From Pseudoxanthomonas yeongjuensis (GTDB lineage: Bacteria; Pseudomonadota; Gammaproteobacteria; Xanthomonadales; Xanthomonadaceae): a DNA stretch of 64,000 nt. Every line of letters begins with the position of its first letter. Position 1 is the stretch's first letter. The stretch spans positions 124,001-188,000 of the forward strand of contig NZ_PDWT01000001.1 in assembly GCF_010093345.1 (NCBI RefSeq), given 5' to 3'. Below, piece by piece: positions 20,684-30,237 of this stretch. The position numbers were made by a program, and so were the translations under genes. The notes under the pieces are model-generated. The model had not been told where the DNA came from. It saw only the letters and a list, made by a program, of their open reading frames with translations, and made no database searches.

Positions 20684-21391
20684 ATGCGTCAGATCATCCT
20701 CGACACCGAAACCACCGGCCTGGAATGGAAGAAGGGCAATCGCGTGGTCGAAATAGGCTGCGTCGAACTGCTGGAACGGCGGCCTACCGGGAATACCTAC
20801 CACCAGTACATCAATCCGCAGCGCGAATTCGAACAGGGCGCGGCCGAAGTCACCGGCCTCAGCCTGGAATTCCTGGCCGACAAGCCCTTGTTCGCCGACA
20901 TCGCCGACGATTTCCTCGCCTTCATCGACGGAGCCGAACTGATCATCCACAACGCGACCTTCGATATTGGTTTCCTCGACTACGAGCTGTCGCTGCTGGG
21001 CGAGCGCTATGGACGCATGCGCGACCGCGTGCAGGTGGAGGATTCGCTGCTGATGGCGCGCCAGCGTTTCCCCGGGCAGCGCAACTCGCTGGATGCGTTG
21101 TGCAAGCGCCTGGGCGTGGACAACGCCCACCGCCAGTTGCACGGCGCGCTGCTCGATGCGCAGTTGCTGTGCGAGGTGTACCTGTACATGACCGCAGGGC
21201 AGGGCGAGATCGGCTTCGGCGGCGACGAGTCTTCGCAACAGACTGCGGTAATGCCGGCTTTCTCGATTCCCGCGCAGGGTGCGCGTCCGCGCGTACTGGT
21301 CAGCCCGGCCGAGCTGGCTGCCCACGAATCGCGCCTGGCCGTGCTGCGCAAGAAATCAGGCGACAAATGCCTGTGGGATTTGCCTCTGTAG
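20684..21391 (+). CDS. dnaQ: DNA polymerase III epsilon subunit (3'-5' proofreading exonuclease)
   Basis: 235-residue DEDDh exonuclease that proofreads for the replicative polymerase. ExoI motif DTETTG at residues 7-12, ExoII around HNATFDIGF near 90, ExoIII with HGALLDAQLL near 155. The C-terminal tail would bind the alpha subunit. The TAG stop is the head of a GTAG palindromic repeat, so the C-terminal end (..DLPL) is defined by that element. Confidence 0.95.
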   Translation: MRQIILDTETTGLEWKKGNRVVEIGCVELLERRPTGNTYHQYINPQREFEQGAAEVTGLSLEFLADKPLFADIADDFLAFIDGAELIIHNATFDIGFLDYELSLLGERYGRMRDRVQVEDSLLMARQRFPGQRNSLDALCKRLGVDNAHRQLHGALLDAQLLCEVYLYMTAGQGEIGFGGDESSQQTAVMPAFSIPAQGARPRVLVSPAELAAHESRLAVLRKKSGDKCLWDLPL

Positions 21392-21476
21392 GAGCGGGCC
21401 TTGCCCGCGATGCTCTTGCGTGGCCTGAGGAATGTACGACCCGAGGGAAAGCATCGCGGGCAAGGCCCGCTCCTAC
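21388..21476. repeat. GTAG-headed palindromic repeat between dnaQ and the PP2C gene
   Basis: Perfect 27-bp inverted arms: 21388-21414 (GTAGGAGCGGGCCTTGCCCG...) and 21450-21476, separated by 35 bp. The left arm supplies the dnaQ stop codon. Resembles REP elements with a GTAG head known from Stenotrophomonas (SMAG) and relatives. Lies between convergent genes. Confidence 0.85.
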
Positions 21477-21483
21477 GGGGACG

Positions 21484-22188
21484 TCAGTGGCAACGCACCA
21501 GGATCGCGGTGACGTTGTCCGAGCCACCCCCGTCCAGCGCCGCGGCGATCAGCGTATCCACGCATTCCTGCGCGCTGCAGTCGTCGTGGCGCAGGGTGCC
21601 GGCGATGCCCTGGTCGTCCACTTCCTCGGTCAGGCCGTCGCTGCACAACAGCAGCTGCATGCCGGGCTTCAGTTCGCCGGTCATGGTTTCCACGTTGAGG
21701 TGGTTGGGGTCGGTCACGCCCAAGGCCTGGGTGACCACGTTGCGGTGCGGGTGGGAGCGCGCCTGTTCGTTGGTCAGCGAGCCCTGCGCGATCAATTCCT
21801 GCACGTAGCTGTGGTCCTGGCTGAGCTGGGCCAGGTTGCCGTCGCGCCACAGGTAGGCGCGGCTGTCGCCGACCCAGGCCACCTCGAAACGGTTGCCGTG
21901 CACGCGCGCCGCGACCACGGTGGTGCCCATGGGCAGGGTGTCGTTGCGGCGCCTGGAGGTGCGGATGATCTCTTCGTCGGCGATGCGGATGGCCTGGGCC
22001 AGGGGGGTGCCGTCGCGGATCTCGCGGACGATGGTTTCCCGGGCCAGGGCACTGGCGACTTCGCCGCAGGCGTGTCCGCCCATGCCGTCGGCGACCAGCC
22101 ACAAACCCAGCTCGCTGTCGCCGTAATAGGTGTCTTCATTCAAGTCGCGGCGCAGGCCCACGTGGGTGAGGTGTCCGAATTCGATCAT
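21484..22188 (-). CDS. PP2C-type protein serine/threonine phosphatase
   Basis: 234-residue metal-dependent phosphatase of the PrpC/Stp1 kind. Metal-binding motifs: NEDTYY near residue 18, ADGMGGHACGE near 34, VGDSRAYL near 106, CSDGLTEEV near 183 and the C-terminal GGSDNVTAI. No partner Ser/Thr kinase is in the window. The gene ends seven bases from a palindromic repeat and converges with dnaQ. Confidence 0.9.
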   Translation of the reverse strand: MIEFGHLTHVGLRRDLNEDTYYGDSELGLWLVADGMGGHACGEVASALARETIVREIRDGTPLAQAIRIADEEIIRTSRRRNDTLPMGTTVVAARVHGNRFEVAWVGDSRAYLWRDGNLAQLSQDHSYVQELIAQGSLTNEQARSHPHRNVVTQALGVTDPNHLNVETMTGELKPGMQLLLCSDGLTEEVDDQGIAGTLRHDDCSAQECVDTLIAAALDGGGSDNVTAILVRCH

Positions 22189-22323
22189 GGCGCCCTGTTG
22201 GTCTGAATCCGATTGTCCGTATCGGTCTCAACGGAATGATCGCGGGGAAACGGACAGGCGGCAAGGTTTCGCGGGTTCGCGCGCATGCGGGGGTTCAGCG
22301 GCCCGGGCATGGCGTTGTTTTAC

Positions 22324-22352
22324 TTGTCCCGGCCCGGTCCGGCCCGTATCAT
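22324..22352 (+). promoter_or_regulatory. Promoter of tRNA-Ser(CGA)
   Basis: TTGTCC (22324-22329), 17-bp spacer, TATCAT (22347-22352), GC-rich discriminator; predicted start about 28 bases before the tRNA. Confidence 0.5.
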
Positions 22353-22387
22353 GCACGCCCCCGGCTCGCTACACGGCCGGGGCGACC

Positions 22388-22477
<90 letters not shown>

Positions 22478-22484
22478 ATACGCC

Positions 22485-22506
22485 AAGGCCCCCGCAAGGG
22501 GGCTTT
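22485..22506 (+). terminator. Terminator after tRNA-Ser
   Basis: AAGGCCCCC-GCAA-GGGGGCTTTT hairpin eight bases past the tRNA 3' end. Confidence 0.78.
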
Positions 22507-22580
22507 TGCGTATCTGGCCATCGCTGCCGGGAAATACCGGTGCCGTTACAATCGCTGTCCCCGCAGCGAGAACCCATGCC

Positions 22581-22991
22581 ATGTCCGAAATCCAGGCCCC
22601 CGTTTCCTTCGGCGAGCTGCTCGACAAGATCGCCATCCTGCAGATCAAGTCCGAGCGCATGAACGACGAAGCCAAGCTGGCGAATGTGCGCAACGAGCTG
22701 TCGGCATTGGAGACGACCTGGATGGCGCATCCCGCCGCCGGCCACAACATCGTCGATCTGCGCGCGCAGCTGAAGGCGGTCAACGAGCGCCTGTGGGTGA
22801 TCGAGGACGATATCCGGGTCAAGGAAAAGGCCCAGGCTTTCGACGCCGAATTCATCAAGCTCGCGCGCAGCGTCTATTTCGAGAACGACGAACGCGCGCG
22901 GATCAAGAAGGACATCAATCTGGCGCTGGGCTCGAGCTACGTGGAAGAGAAGTCCTACCAGGACTACAAGAGCGACGCCGCTCCGCTCTGA
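22581..22991 (+). CDS. DUF6165 family protein, function unknown
   Basis: 136-residue soluble, highly charged, mostly helical protein (SFGELLDKIAILQIKSERM at the N-terminus, heptad-like hydrophobic spacing through residues 15-110, C-terminal SYQDYKSD). It looks like the conserved DUF6165 family found near sugar or LPS genes in proteobacteria. It lies next to a nitronate monooxygenase and a heptosyltransferase-like gene, but on the opposite strand. No catalytic motif is seen and no function can be assigned. Confidence 0.75.
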   Translation: MSEIQAPVSFGELLDKIAILQIKSERMNDEAKLANVRNELSALETTWMAHPAAGHNIVDLRAQLKAVNERLWVIEDDIRVKEKAQAFDAEFIKLARSVYFENDERARIKKDINLALGSSYVEEKSYQDYKSDAAPL

Positions 22992-22998
22992 TCGCGGT

Positions 22999-24036
22999 TT
23001 AGGCCCGCCCGGCCAGTTGTCTGGTCAGTTTGGCCGCGGGAATGTTCCTGCAGCCATCGGGATTCTGCCCCGACCACAGGGGCGAGAAATCCCCGCTTCC
23101 TTGACGCTCGCAATACGCCCGCAGCGGCGCCATCGCTGCCGCGGCCAGGGGGAATTCGGGAGCCAGCGGATTCATCGGTCCCAGTTCGCGCATGCAGCGA
23201 TTGACCAGGCCGCGTGCCGGGCGCCCGCTGAAGAGATTGGTCAGTGCCGTATGCTGGGGTCCCCCGTCCGCCAGTGCCGCGCGATGCACTGCGCTGGTGG
23301 TGGCTTCCGGACAGAGCAGGAACGCCGTACCGACCTGCACGCCGGACGCACCCAGTGCGAGTGCGGCGACGACTGCCCTGTGGTCGGCAATGCCGCCGGC
23401 GGCGATCACCGGGACGCGGACTGCGTCGACTATCCGCGGCAGCAGGGCGAAAATTCCCGATTGCCGGGTCAGGTCGTCGGAAAGGAAGTGCCCGCGATGC
23501 CCGCCGGCCTCCAGTCCCTGCGCGATCACCGCATCCACGCCGCGGGCTTCCAGCCAGCGCGCTTCTTCCACCGTGGTGGCCGTGGACAAGACCTTGCAGT
23601 CCCAGCGGCGGATCGTTTCCAGCAGGGCGTGGGAAGGCAGGCCGAAATGGAAGCTGACCACCGCCGGCCTGAATTCCTCCAGCAATTCGGCGGTTGGCGC
23701 ATCGAAGGGCAGGCGTGCCGGAGTGGCCGTCAGTTGTCCGGGGTCGAGATCGAAGGCGCGATAGTAGGGTTCCAGTACTGCGCGCCACCTGGCTTCTCGC
23801 ACGGGATCGGACACGGGCGTGGCGTGGCAGAAGAAGTTGAGATTGTAAGGTCGGTCGGTTTGCGCCTTGATCGCAACGAGTTCCGCGCGCAAGGCATCCG
23901 CACCCAGCATCGCGCAGGGCAGCGAGCCCAGACCTCCCGCATTCGACACAGCGACCGCCAATGCGTGGTCTTGCGAACCGGCCATCGGCGCCTGGATGAT
24001 CGGCAGGTCGATGCCGAGCAGGGATTGCAGCGACAT
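22999..24036 (-). CDS. Nitronate monooxygenase (FMN-dependent, 2-nitropropane dioxygenase family)
   Basis: 345-residue TIM-barrel flavoprotein that oxidatively denitrifies alkyl nitronates such as propionate-3-nitronate. Seen: N-terminal LPIIQAPMAGSQ, NAGGLGSLPC near 33, the AQGLEAGGHRGHF segment near 170 carrying the conserved catalytic-region His, and phosphate-binding VIAAGGIADHRAV and GASGVQVGTAFL. The ATG at 24036 has GGAGATCG upstream. The GT9 gene ends 32 bases upstream on the same strand. The physiological substrate is inferred from family. Confidence 0.87.
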   Translation of the reverse strand: MSLQSLLGIDLPIIQAPMAGSQDHALAVAVSNAGGLGSLPCAMLGADALRAELVAIKAQTDRPYNLNFFCHATPVSDPVREARWRAVLEPYYRAFDLDPGQLTATPARLPFDAPTAELLEEFRPAVVSFHFGLPSHALLETIRRWDCKVLSTATTVEEARWLEARGVDAVIAQGLEAGGHRGHFLSDDLTRQSGIFALLPRIVDAVRVPVIAAGGIADHRAVVAALALGASGVQVGTAFLLCPEATTSAVHRAALADGGPQHTALTNLFSGRPARGLVNRCMRELGPMNPLAPEFPLAAAAMAPLRAYCERQGSGDFSPLWSGQNPDGCRNIPAAKLTRQLAGRA

Positions 24037-24068
24037 TTCGATCTCCGGTGCGGAAAACGGAACCGGGA

Positions 24069-25118
24069 TTATGCGCGCGGATGGTCGGACACGTAGCGCT
24101 CGAATGCGGCAACCGCATCTTCCACGCCGACCAGACCCATCACGTCGTCGAACTCGATCTTCGTCCCCCAGCCGAGCTCGCTGGCCGGCTTGCCCAGGAA
24201 TTTCCGCGCCGCCGCGTCGTATTTGTCCACGCAGTAACGCACGTCGGAATACGGTCCGCTGCGCAACGGGTTGCTCGCCGCATGCAGGCCCAGCACCTTG
24301 CTGCCCATGGCGTTGGCGATGTGCATCGGGCCGGAGTCGGGTGTCATCACCAGTGCGGCGCGTTCCAGCAGGGCGGGCAACTGCTTCAGCGTGTCCTTGC
24401 CGACCAGGTCCAGCACGGGTGCCTGCATGGCCGCGACGATGGCGTCGGTGGTGCTGCGCTCGAGCTCGCTGCGGCCGCCGCACAACACGATTCGCCAACC
24501 CTTCGCTGCCGCATGGTCGGCGACGGCGGCGTAGCGATCCGGATACCAGTTGCGGCGCACATGGCTGGAACAGGGCGAGATCATCAGGGTCGGGGCGCCA
24601 TCGTCGGCCCATTGCGCGCGCGCCCATTCCCGCGCCGCTTCCGGCACCGGCAGGCTCCACACGACCTCGGTCTGCTTCAGGCCCAGCGGCTCGCAGAAGC
24701 TGCCGATGGCATCGAGCACATGGATACCGGGGCGGTCGGGGATGCGTTCGTTGATGAAAAGCCCGTGCAGATCCCTGGAGCGCGTGCGGTCGTAGCCGAT
24801 GCGGCGACGCGCCGGGATGAAGGCCGACAGCACGTTGGCGCGGAAGGCGACCTGCATCTGCAGCAGCGCATCGAATCCTTCCGCCGGCAGCTGCCTGCGC
24901 AGGGCGCGCATGCCGGCCAGTCCCGAGCGTTTGTCGTAGGCGTGGAAGACCACGCCGTCCAGACCATCGAGCAGCTTCTGCCCGCCCTTGTCGATGATCC
25001 AGTCGAGCCGCAGTTGCGGCCACGCCTTCTGCAGCGTGCGGACCAGGGGTACGACGTGGGTCACATCGCCGAGCGCCGACAGGCGCAGCAGGCACAGCGA
25101 TAAGGGATTGATCGACAA
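24069..25118 (-). CDS. Glycosyltransferase family 9 (heptosyltransferase-like)
   Basis: 349-residue GT-B enzyme of the kind that adds heptose or other sugars to the LPS inner core. N-terminal [17 protein letters not shown] is the family signature; the C-terminal half has [30 protein letters not shown] and [21 protein letters not shown], the nucleotide-sugar site. The start is TTG at 25118, one base from the divergent region of kdkA; there is no strong ribosome site. Its divergent neighbour kdkA also acts on the LPS core, supporting a core-assembly role. Acceptor and donor sugars cannot be told. Confidence 0.88.
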   Translation of the reverse strand: MSINPLSLCLLRLSALGDVTHVVPLVRTLQKAWPQLRLDWIIDKGGQKLLDGLDGVVFHAYDKRSGLAGMRALRRQLPAEGFDALLQMQVAFRANVLSAFIPARRRIGYDRTRSRDLHGLFINERIPDRPGIHVLDAIGSFCEPLGLKQTEVVWSLPVPEAAREWARAQWADDGAPTLMISPCSSHVRRNWYPDRYAAVADHAAAKGWRIVLCGGRSELERSTTDAIVAAMQAPVLDLVGKDTLKQLPALLERAALVMTPDSGPMHIANAMGSKVLGLHAASNPLRSGPYSDVRYCVDKYDAAARKFLGKPASELGWGTKIEFDDVMGLVGVEDAVAAFERYVSDHPRA

Positions 25119-25139
25119 GTGTTGTTAGACTCGGAAGAT

Positions 25140-25889
25140 ATGGTCGAATTTGACGCCACGGAATCCATGATCCCGTTCCGCGAAGGTAGCGGATTGGGAG
25201 CGATTCTGTTCGACAGCAAGCAATTGCGGCAAGCGGATCCGGAATGGTTCCTGCCGGCGAAGTGGGGCGAACGGGCCCGGCCGGTGGACAGCGGCGGCCG
25301 TGGCGGGGCCTGGTTCATCGATGCGCCTTTCGGCCCAAGCCTGTTGCGCCTGTACCTGCGCGGCGGTTGGGCGGCCCGGGTCAGCCGCGACCGGTATCTG
25401 TGGAATGGAGCCAACCGGACCCGCAGTTTCGAGGAGTTCCGCCTGACCCGCGCCCTGCTGGCCAAGGGTCTGCCGGTGCCACGCCCGATCGCCGCCAGCT
25501 ATGTACGCGGGGGCATGGGTTATCGCGCCGCGATCCTGATCGAACGGCTGCCCGATGTGCGTTCGCTCGCCGACCGCGCGCAGGTCGCGGGCAAGGACGC
25601 GCCGTGGGAGGAGACCGGCCGCCTGGTCGCGCGCTTCCATCGCGCTGGGCTGGACCACGCCGATCTCAACGCGCACAACATCCTGTTCAACCCGCAGGGC
25701 AAGGGCTGGCTGATCGATTTCGATCGCGGTGCCCTGCGCATCCCGGCCACGCGCTGGCGCGAGAACAACCTGATGCGCCTGCAGCGCTCGCTGTTGAAGC
25801 TGCGCGGCTCGCGCAGCCGCGAGGAAGTGCTGCAGGACTTCGCGCGCCTGCGCCACGCCTACGACACCGCCTGGCAGCGGGGCTACTGA
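25140..25889 (+). CDS. kdkA: 3-deoxy-D-manno-octulosonic acid (Kdo) kinase
   Basis: 249-residue membrane-associated kinase that phosphorylates Kdo of the LPS inner core at O-4, as described in Haemophilus and Xanthomonas relatives. Protein-kinase-like fold; catalytic-loop motif [10 protein letters not shown] near residue 175 and DFDRG near 195. The ATG at 25140 (MVEFDATE) fits Xanthomonas homologues; a GTG at 25119 would add seven residues. The stop overlaps the MBL gene (TGATG). Confidence 0.9.
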   Translation: MVEFDATESMIPFREGSGLGAILFDSKQLRQADPEWFLPAKWGERARPVDSGGRGGAWFIDAPFGPSLLRLYLRGGWAARVSRDRYLWNGANRTRSFEEFRLTRALLAKGLPVPRPIAASYVRGGMGYRAAILIERLPDVRSLADRAQVAGKDAPWEETGRLVARFHRAGLDHADLNAHNILFNPQGKGWLIDFDRGALRIPATRWRENNLMRLQRSLLKLRGSRSREEVLQDFARLRHAYDTAWQRGY

Positions 25890-26647
25890 TGGGCTGGGCA
25901 TTGCGATTCCTCGGCGTGGGCAATGCCGCGGCGGTGGAGCTGGGATCGGCCAATGCCACCCTAGAGCGCGACGGCAAGCCCTGGTTGACCATCGATTGCG
26001 GCGCCGAAGGCTTGTCGGCCTATCTGGCCCATTACGGCGCGATGCCGCAGGCCCTGTTCGTCACCCATGTGCACCTGGACCACGTCGCCGGTTTCGAACG
26101 CCTGTTTGTCGCGACCTGGTTCGATCCGCAGCGGCGCGGAAAGGTGAAGCTTTACGTCCCGGCGACCGTGGTCCCGCTGCTGCACAAGCGCATCGCCGAC
26201 TATCCCAACGTGCTGGCCGAGGGCGGGGTGAACTTCTGGGATGCGTTCCAGTTGATCGCGGTCGGCGATTCGTTCTGGCATGACGGCGTGCGCCTGGAAG
26301 TGTTCCCGGCGCGCCATCACTGGCCCGAGACCGCGTATTCGCTGCGCCTGCGCGGCAGCCTGGTCTGGACCGGCGATACCCGGCCGATTCCCGAGGCCCT
26401 GGCCAGATACGCGGATGCGGGGGAAGTGATCGCCCACGACTGCAGCCTGCATGGCAATCCCTCGCACAGCGGCATCGACGACCTGGAGCGCGAATACCCG
26501 GCCGAGCTGCTGCAGCGCTGCATCCTGTACCACTATGCCAGCGCCGAGGATGGCCGCGCGCTCGCGGCCCGCGGGTATCGGGTGGCGCTTCCCGGCGAAG
26601 TGGTAGCCTTGCAAGAGACGACCGCGGCCCGCATTCCTTCCCCATGA
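25889..26647 (+). CDS. MBL-fold metallo-hydrolase
   Basis: 252-residue metallo-beta-lactamase-fold protein with THVHLDH near residue 60 and later metal-ligand regions FPARHHWPE, TGDTRP and AHDCSLHG, resembling RNase Z-like or phosphodiesterase-like MBL proteins. The start overlaps the kdkA stop and its stop overlaps the moaA start, so it bridges the LPS and molybdopterin genes in one transcript. No specific substrate can be assigned. Confidence 0.82.
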   Translation: MGWALRFLGVGNAAAVELGSANATLERDGKPWLTIDCGAEGLSAYLAHYGAMPQALFVTHVHLDHVAGFERLFVATWFDPQRRGKVKLYVPATVVPLLHKRIADYPNVLAEGGVNFWDAFQLIAVGDSFWHDGVRLEVFPARHHWPETAYSLRLRGSLVWTGDTRPIPEALARYADAGEVIAHDCSLHGNPSHSGIDDLEREYPAELLQRCILYHYASAEDGRALAARGYRVALPGEVVALQETTAARIPSP

Positions 26648-27681
26648 ACGCAGCCCTGCAAACCACGACCTGGCCGCCGAGCGTGCCGTCGGATGCGCGT
26701 GGCCGGCCGTTGCGCGATCTGCGCCTGTCGGTGATCGAGGCCTGCAACTTCCGCTGCGGTTACTGCATGCCTGCCGACCAGGTGGCGGACGATTACGGAC
26801 TGGACGCAGCTTCGCGGATGTCGTTCGACGAGATCGAGACCCTGGTGCGCGGCTTTGCCCGCCTGGGCGTCGGCAAGCTGCGTTTGACCGGTGGCGAGCC
26901 ACTGTTGCGCAAGCGTCTGCCGGAGCTGGTCGCGCGGCTCGCAGCCATTCCCGGCATCGACGACCTGGCCCTGACCACCAACGGTTCGCTCCTCGCCGCG
27001 CAGGCCGGCGCATTGCATCGCGCGGGGTTGCGGCGGCTGACGGTCAGCCTGGATGCGCTGGATGCGGTCCTGTTCCGGCGCATGTCCGGCGGTCGTGGCG
27101 AAGTGGCGGCGGTGCTGGAAGGCATCGAGGCGGCGACGCGGGCCGGGTTCGCTTCGCTGAAGATCAATTGCGTGGTCCAGCGCGGCATCAACGAAGACCA
27201 GGTGATGCCCCTGCTGGAGCGCTTCCGTGGCAGCGGCCACGTCCTGCGTTTCATCGAATACATGGACGTGGGCAACTGCAACGGATGGAAACGCGAACAG
27301 GTGGTCACCTCGCGCGAACTGCGCGACCGCATCGCCGCCCGCTGGCCGCTCCGGCCGCTGGATCCGAATTATCGCGGCGAAGTGGCCACGCGCTACCGCT
27401 TCGAGGATGGTGCGGGCGAAGTCGGCTTCGTCAGTTCGATCAGCGAAACCTTCTGTGGCGACTGCCATCGCGCGCGCGTTTCCGCCGACGGCCGGCTTTA
27501 CACCTGCCTTTTCGCGAGCGAGGGAACGAATCTGCGCGATGCGCTGGCGCATGGCGAAGAAGCCCTGGTCGAACGGGTCGCCGGGCTGTGGTCGCGGCGC
27601 ACGGATCGCTACAGCGAACTGCGCGGCGAACGCGAGGCGGCGAAAGGCAGGCATGTCGAAATGTTCCTGATCGGTGGTTGA
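26644..27681 (+). CDS. moaA: GTP 3',8-cyclase MoaA (molybdopterin biosynthesis)
   Basis: 345-residue radical SAM enzyme that converts GTP to 3',8-cyclo-7,8-dihydro-GTP, the first step of molybdenum cofactor synthesis. N-terminal SAM cluster CNFRCGYC (near residues 34-41), LTGGEPLLR near 78, C-terminal second cluster cysteines in CGDC and LYTC, and the conserved C-terminal Gly-Gly. ATG overlaps the MBL stop. moaC follows immediately (TGA then ATG). Confidence 0.96.
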   Translation: MNAALQTTTWPPSVPSDARGRPLRDLRLSVIEACNFRCGYCMPADQVADDYGLDAASRMSFDEIETLVRGFARLGVGKLRLTGGEPLLRKRLPELVARLAAIPGIDDLALTTNGSLLAAQAGALHRAGLRRLTVSLDALDAVLFRRMSGGRGEVAAVLEGIEAATRAGFASLKINCVVQRGINEDQVMPLLERFRGSGHVLRFIEYMDVGNCNGWKREQVVTSRELRDRIAARWPLRPLDPNYRGEVATRYRFEDGAGEVGFVSSISETFCGDCHRARVSADGRLYTCLFASEGTNLRDALAHGEEALVERVAGLWSRRTDRYSELRGEREAAKGRHVEMFLIGG

Positions 27682-28170
27682 ATGGCGACCCGCGGCAAGA
27701 TCCTGACCCACCTCGATGCCGCCGGCCTGCCGGCGATGGTGGATGTTTCCGCCAAGGCCGTGACCGCCCGCGGGGCGAAGGCGGAGTGCCGCGTGCGTTT
27801 CCCGAAGGACGTCGCCGCGCAACTGCGCGGCAACGGCTTGCGCAGCGCCAAGGGCGGCATCGTCGAAACCGCGATCATCGCCGGCACCATGGCGGTGAAG
27901 CGCACCCACGAACTGATTCCCTTCTGCCATCCCTTGCCGATCGATGGTTGCCGCATCGGCATCGCCTGGGAGGGCGACAGTGCCTTGAGGATCGAGTGCG
28001 CGGTCAAGACCACGCATCGCACCGGCGTGGAGATGGAGGCGCTGACCGGCGCTACCGTCGCCGCGCTGACCGTGTACGACATGTGCAAGGCGCTTTCGCA
28101 CCGCATCGTCATCGGCCCGGCCAGGTTGCTGGGCAAGCGCGGTGGCAAGCGCGATTTCGGGGCGGCGTGA
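27682..28170 (+). CDS. moaC: Cyclic pyranopterin monophosphate synthase MoaC
   Basis: 162-residue enzyme that turns the MoaA product into cPMP. Motifs: [12 protein letters not shown] near residue 19, [29 protein letters not shown] near 60-85 and the active-site region [23 protein letters not shown] near 115. Start directly follows moaA; stop overlaps the moaD ATG by one base. Confidence 0.96.
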   Translation: MATRGKILTHLDAAGLPAMVDVSAKAVTARGAKAECRVRFPKDVAAQLRGNGLRSAKGGIVETAIIAGTMAVKRTHELIPFCHPLPIDGCRIGIAWEGDSALRIECAVKTTHRTGVEMEALTGATVAALTVYDMCKALSHRIVIGPARLLGKRGGKRDFGAA

Positions 28171-28412
28171 TGGCTGCGGTGACGGTGCTTTATTTCGCCA
28201 GCCTGCGCGATGCCGCGGGAGTCGCTTCCGAGCGTATCGAATCGGATGCGATCGATCTGCAGGGTCTGTTTGCGCAATTGCAATCCCGTCATGGGTTCGC
28301 CTGGCCGGCGGATCGCCTGCGGGTGGCGATCGATGGCGAGTTCGCGCACTGGGAGGATGGATTGCGCGAAGGAAGCGAGATCGCATTCATCCCACCGGTT
28401 TCGGGCGGATAG
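28170..28412 (+). CDS. moaD: Molybdopterin synthase sulfur-carrier subunit MoaD
   Basis: 80-residue ubiquitin-fold protein ending in VSGG; the C-terminal Gly carries the thiocarboxylate that MoaE uses. Starts on the last base of the moaC stop codon. Confidence 0.94.
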   Translation: MAAVTVLYFASLRDAAGVASERIESDAIDLQGLFAQLQSRHGFAWPADRLRVAIDGEFAHWEDGLREGSEIAFIPPVSGG

Positions 28413-28444
28413 AGCGATGCTCTTTTCGATCAGGCCGATCCTTG

Positions 28445-28548
28445 CCGTCATCCCGGCATACGCCGGGATCCATCTTGATCCGGCATTCGCGCATCGATAT
28501 TGCGGAGAAGCAAAGTCAAAATGGGTTCCAGCGGTCGCTGGAACGACG
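28445..28548. repeat. Degenerate palindromic repeat between moaD and moaE
   Basis: Two small palindromes, CATCCCGGCATACGCCGGGATC (around 28448-28470) and TTCCAGCGGTCGCTGGAA (28526-28543), separated by about 55 bases. The first resembles the TCATTCCCGCGAAGGCGGGAAT repeat found at 46654. It interrupts an otherwise overlapping moa operon. Confidence 0.6.
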
Positions 28549-28568
28549 ACCCAGGGTGTGGTGCGCCG

Positions 28569-29006
28569 ATGAAACGTTTCCAGCTTTCGGATACTCCGAT
28601 CCGCATCGAGCCCTTGCGCGATAGCCTTTGCCATCAGACCGCGGGCGCCTTCGCCAGCTTCGAGGGCTGGGTCCGCGACCACAACGAGGGCAGGGTAGTG
28701 CTGGGATTGCACTACGAGGCCTATGTCGCTCTGGCCGAAAAGGAAGGCGAACGGATCGTCGAAGAGGCGATGCGCAGGTTCGACATCGTCGAAGCACGCT
28801 GCGTGCACCGGATCGGCGAATTGCGCATCGGCGAGCTGGCGGTATGGGTGGGCGTGAGCGCGGCGCACCGGGGTGCGGCATTCGACGCCTGCCGCCATAT
28901 CATCGACGAAGTGAAGTCGCGGGTGCCGATCTGGAAGCAGGAGCGCTATCGCGAAGGCGATATGGGCTGGCTGCATCCGGCTGCGGCTGCCGCCGGCAAA
29001 GACTGA
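28569..29006 (+). CDS. moaE: Molybdopterin synthase catalytic subunit MoaE
   Basis: 145-residue subunit that inserts two sulfurs into cPMP to make molybdopterin. Seen: GAFASFEGWVRDHNEG near residue 26, LHYEAYVALAEKEG, HRIGELRIGE, and the catalytic Lys in VKSRVPIWKQERY near residue 120. Separated from moaD by a repeat-bearing 156-bp gap with no clear ribosome site. Confidence 0.95.
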   Translation: MKRFQLSDTPIRIEPLRDSLCHQTAGAFASFEGWVRDHNEGRVVLGLHYEAYVALAEKEGERIVEEAMRRFDIVEARCVHRIGELRIGELAVWVGVSAAHRGAAFDACRHIIDEVKSRVPIWKQERYREGDMGWLHPAAAAAGKD

Positions 29007-29026
29007 TTCCGATACGTAAGCCACGC

Positions 29027-30049
29027 ATGCCCACTCCTCCACGACGGTCGTTGTCCTGCCTGCTGCTGTTTCTTGCGCTTGCGACTGGCGGTGCGCATGC
29101 CGATGAGCTGCTGGTCGGCAACAAGTCCGGCGACAGCGTGTGGCGCCTGTCGCCACGCGACGGCCACAAGACCGGCGAATTCCGCACCGGCGAGGCGCCG
29201 CATGAGATCGCCGTGGCCGCCAATGGCCGCTTCGCACTGGTCAGCAACTATGGCCGCGAGACCTCGGGCAACACCTTGTCGGTGCTGGATCTGGTCGGCG
29301 GCAAGCCGACCCGCCGCATCGACCTGGGCGAACACGGCGCGCCGCACGGCTTGCGCCTGCTGCCGGGCGATCGACGCGTACTGGTGACGACCGAAGGTTC
29401 GGCCAGCTTGCTGATGGTGGACGTCGCCAGCGGCAAGTTGGAGCGGGTGATCGACGTGGGTGGCGGCACCGGGCACATGCTCGCGCTGTCGCCGGACTCG
29501 AAGTTCGCCTACGTGACCAAGATCAATGCGGGCTCCATCGGCCGGATCGACCTGGCTTCCGGTCGCAAGACCCACGAACGCGCAGCAGGCAAAGGCGCCG
29601 AAGGAGTGGCGGTCAGTCCCGATGGCCGCGAGGTCTGGGTGGCCAATCGCGAGGACGGCACCATCACCGTCCACGATCCGGGCACGCTGGCATTGCGGCG
29701 GCGGATGAGCAGCAAGGGCTTCCCGATCCGGGTGGCGTTCACCAACGATGGCCGCCGTGCGCTGGTGGTCAATGCCGGGGCAGCCAACGTGGCCGTGTTC
29801 GACACCCGCACCAGGTTGCGCATTGCGACCGTCGAACTGGCGGAGGCGGGCATGGACTACAACCAGACCATGCTGGGCCGCGCTGCATTGCCGATCGGGG
29901 TGGTGGTGGACCCCGTGCGCGGACGTGCCTACGTGGCGATCAGCGGTGGCGACCGGGTCGCGGTGATCGATACCCGGACATGGGAGATCGTGGATCGCTG
30001 GCCAGCAGGCCGTGAGCCTGATGCGCTCGGCTTCGTGTCTGGCGATTGA
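29027..30049 (+). CDS. Exported YVTN-type beta-propeller protein
   Basis: 340-residue secreted or periplasmic protein with a signal peptide (about residues 1-25, ending GGAHA) and repeated beta-propeller blades, recognisable from YVTN-like motifs such as FALVSNYG, FAYVTKINAG, EVWVANRED, RALVVNAG and RAYVAISGG about every 45 residues. No catalytic motif. It starts 20 bases after moaE and may be co-transcribed, but a functional link to molybdopterin is not evident. Confidence 0.83.
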   Translation: MPTPPRRSLSCLLLFLALATGGAHADELLVGNKSGDSVWRLSPRDGHKTGEFRTGEAPHEIAVAANGRFALVSNYGRETSGNTLSVLDLVGGKPTRRIDLGEHGAPHGLRLLPGDRRVLVTTEGSASLLMVDVASGKLERVIDVGGGTGHMLALSPDSKFAYVTKINAGSIGRIDLASGRKTHERAAGKGAEGVAVSPDGREVWVANREDGTITVHDPGTLALRRRMSSKGFPIRVAFTNDGRRALVVNAGAANVAVFDTRTRLRIATVELAEAGMDYNQTMLGRAALPIGVVVDPVRGRAYVAISGGDRVAVIDTRTWEIVDRWPAGREPDALGFVSGD

Positions 30050-30088
30050 GCCCAGGCAAGTCGTCGGCGATCCGGGCTCCCTGGAAGA

Positions 30089-30198
30089 GTGGCGGCCCCG
30101 CCGGCTGACCTCGGCACCCGCATCAGTCAATACCGTTGCTGCCTTCCGGCCCTGGCGGAGTTTTCAACCTAGCGTCGCGAGGGGCCGACGGGGCCACC
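30089..30198 (-). ncRNA. ffs: Signal recognition particle 4.5S RNA
   Basis: On the minus strand a roughly 110-nt hairpin RNA with terminal pairing GTGGC/GCCAC and the conserved SRP domain IV core (GCCAGGGCCGGAAGGCAGCA, the symmetric and asymmetric loops with the GGAA tetraloop region). It binds Ffh to target nascent membrane proteins. It lies 39 bases downstream of tRNA-Ser on the same strand. Confidence 0.9.
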
Positions 30199-30237
30199 AT
30201 AGGACATGCATCTGGCGACGCATCAAAACTTCGAAAC

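Noticed and set aside
22999-25095. A 698-codon frame joining the nitronate monooxygenase and an upstream region
   Set aside because: The N-terminal half is an out-of-frame shadow of the GT9 gene; the real start at 24036 has GGAGATCG.
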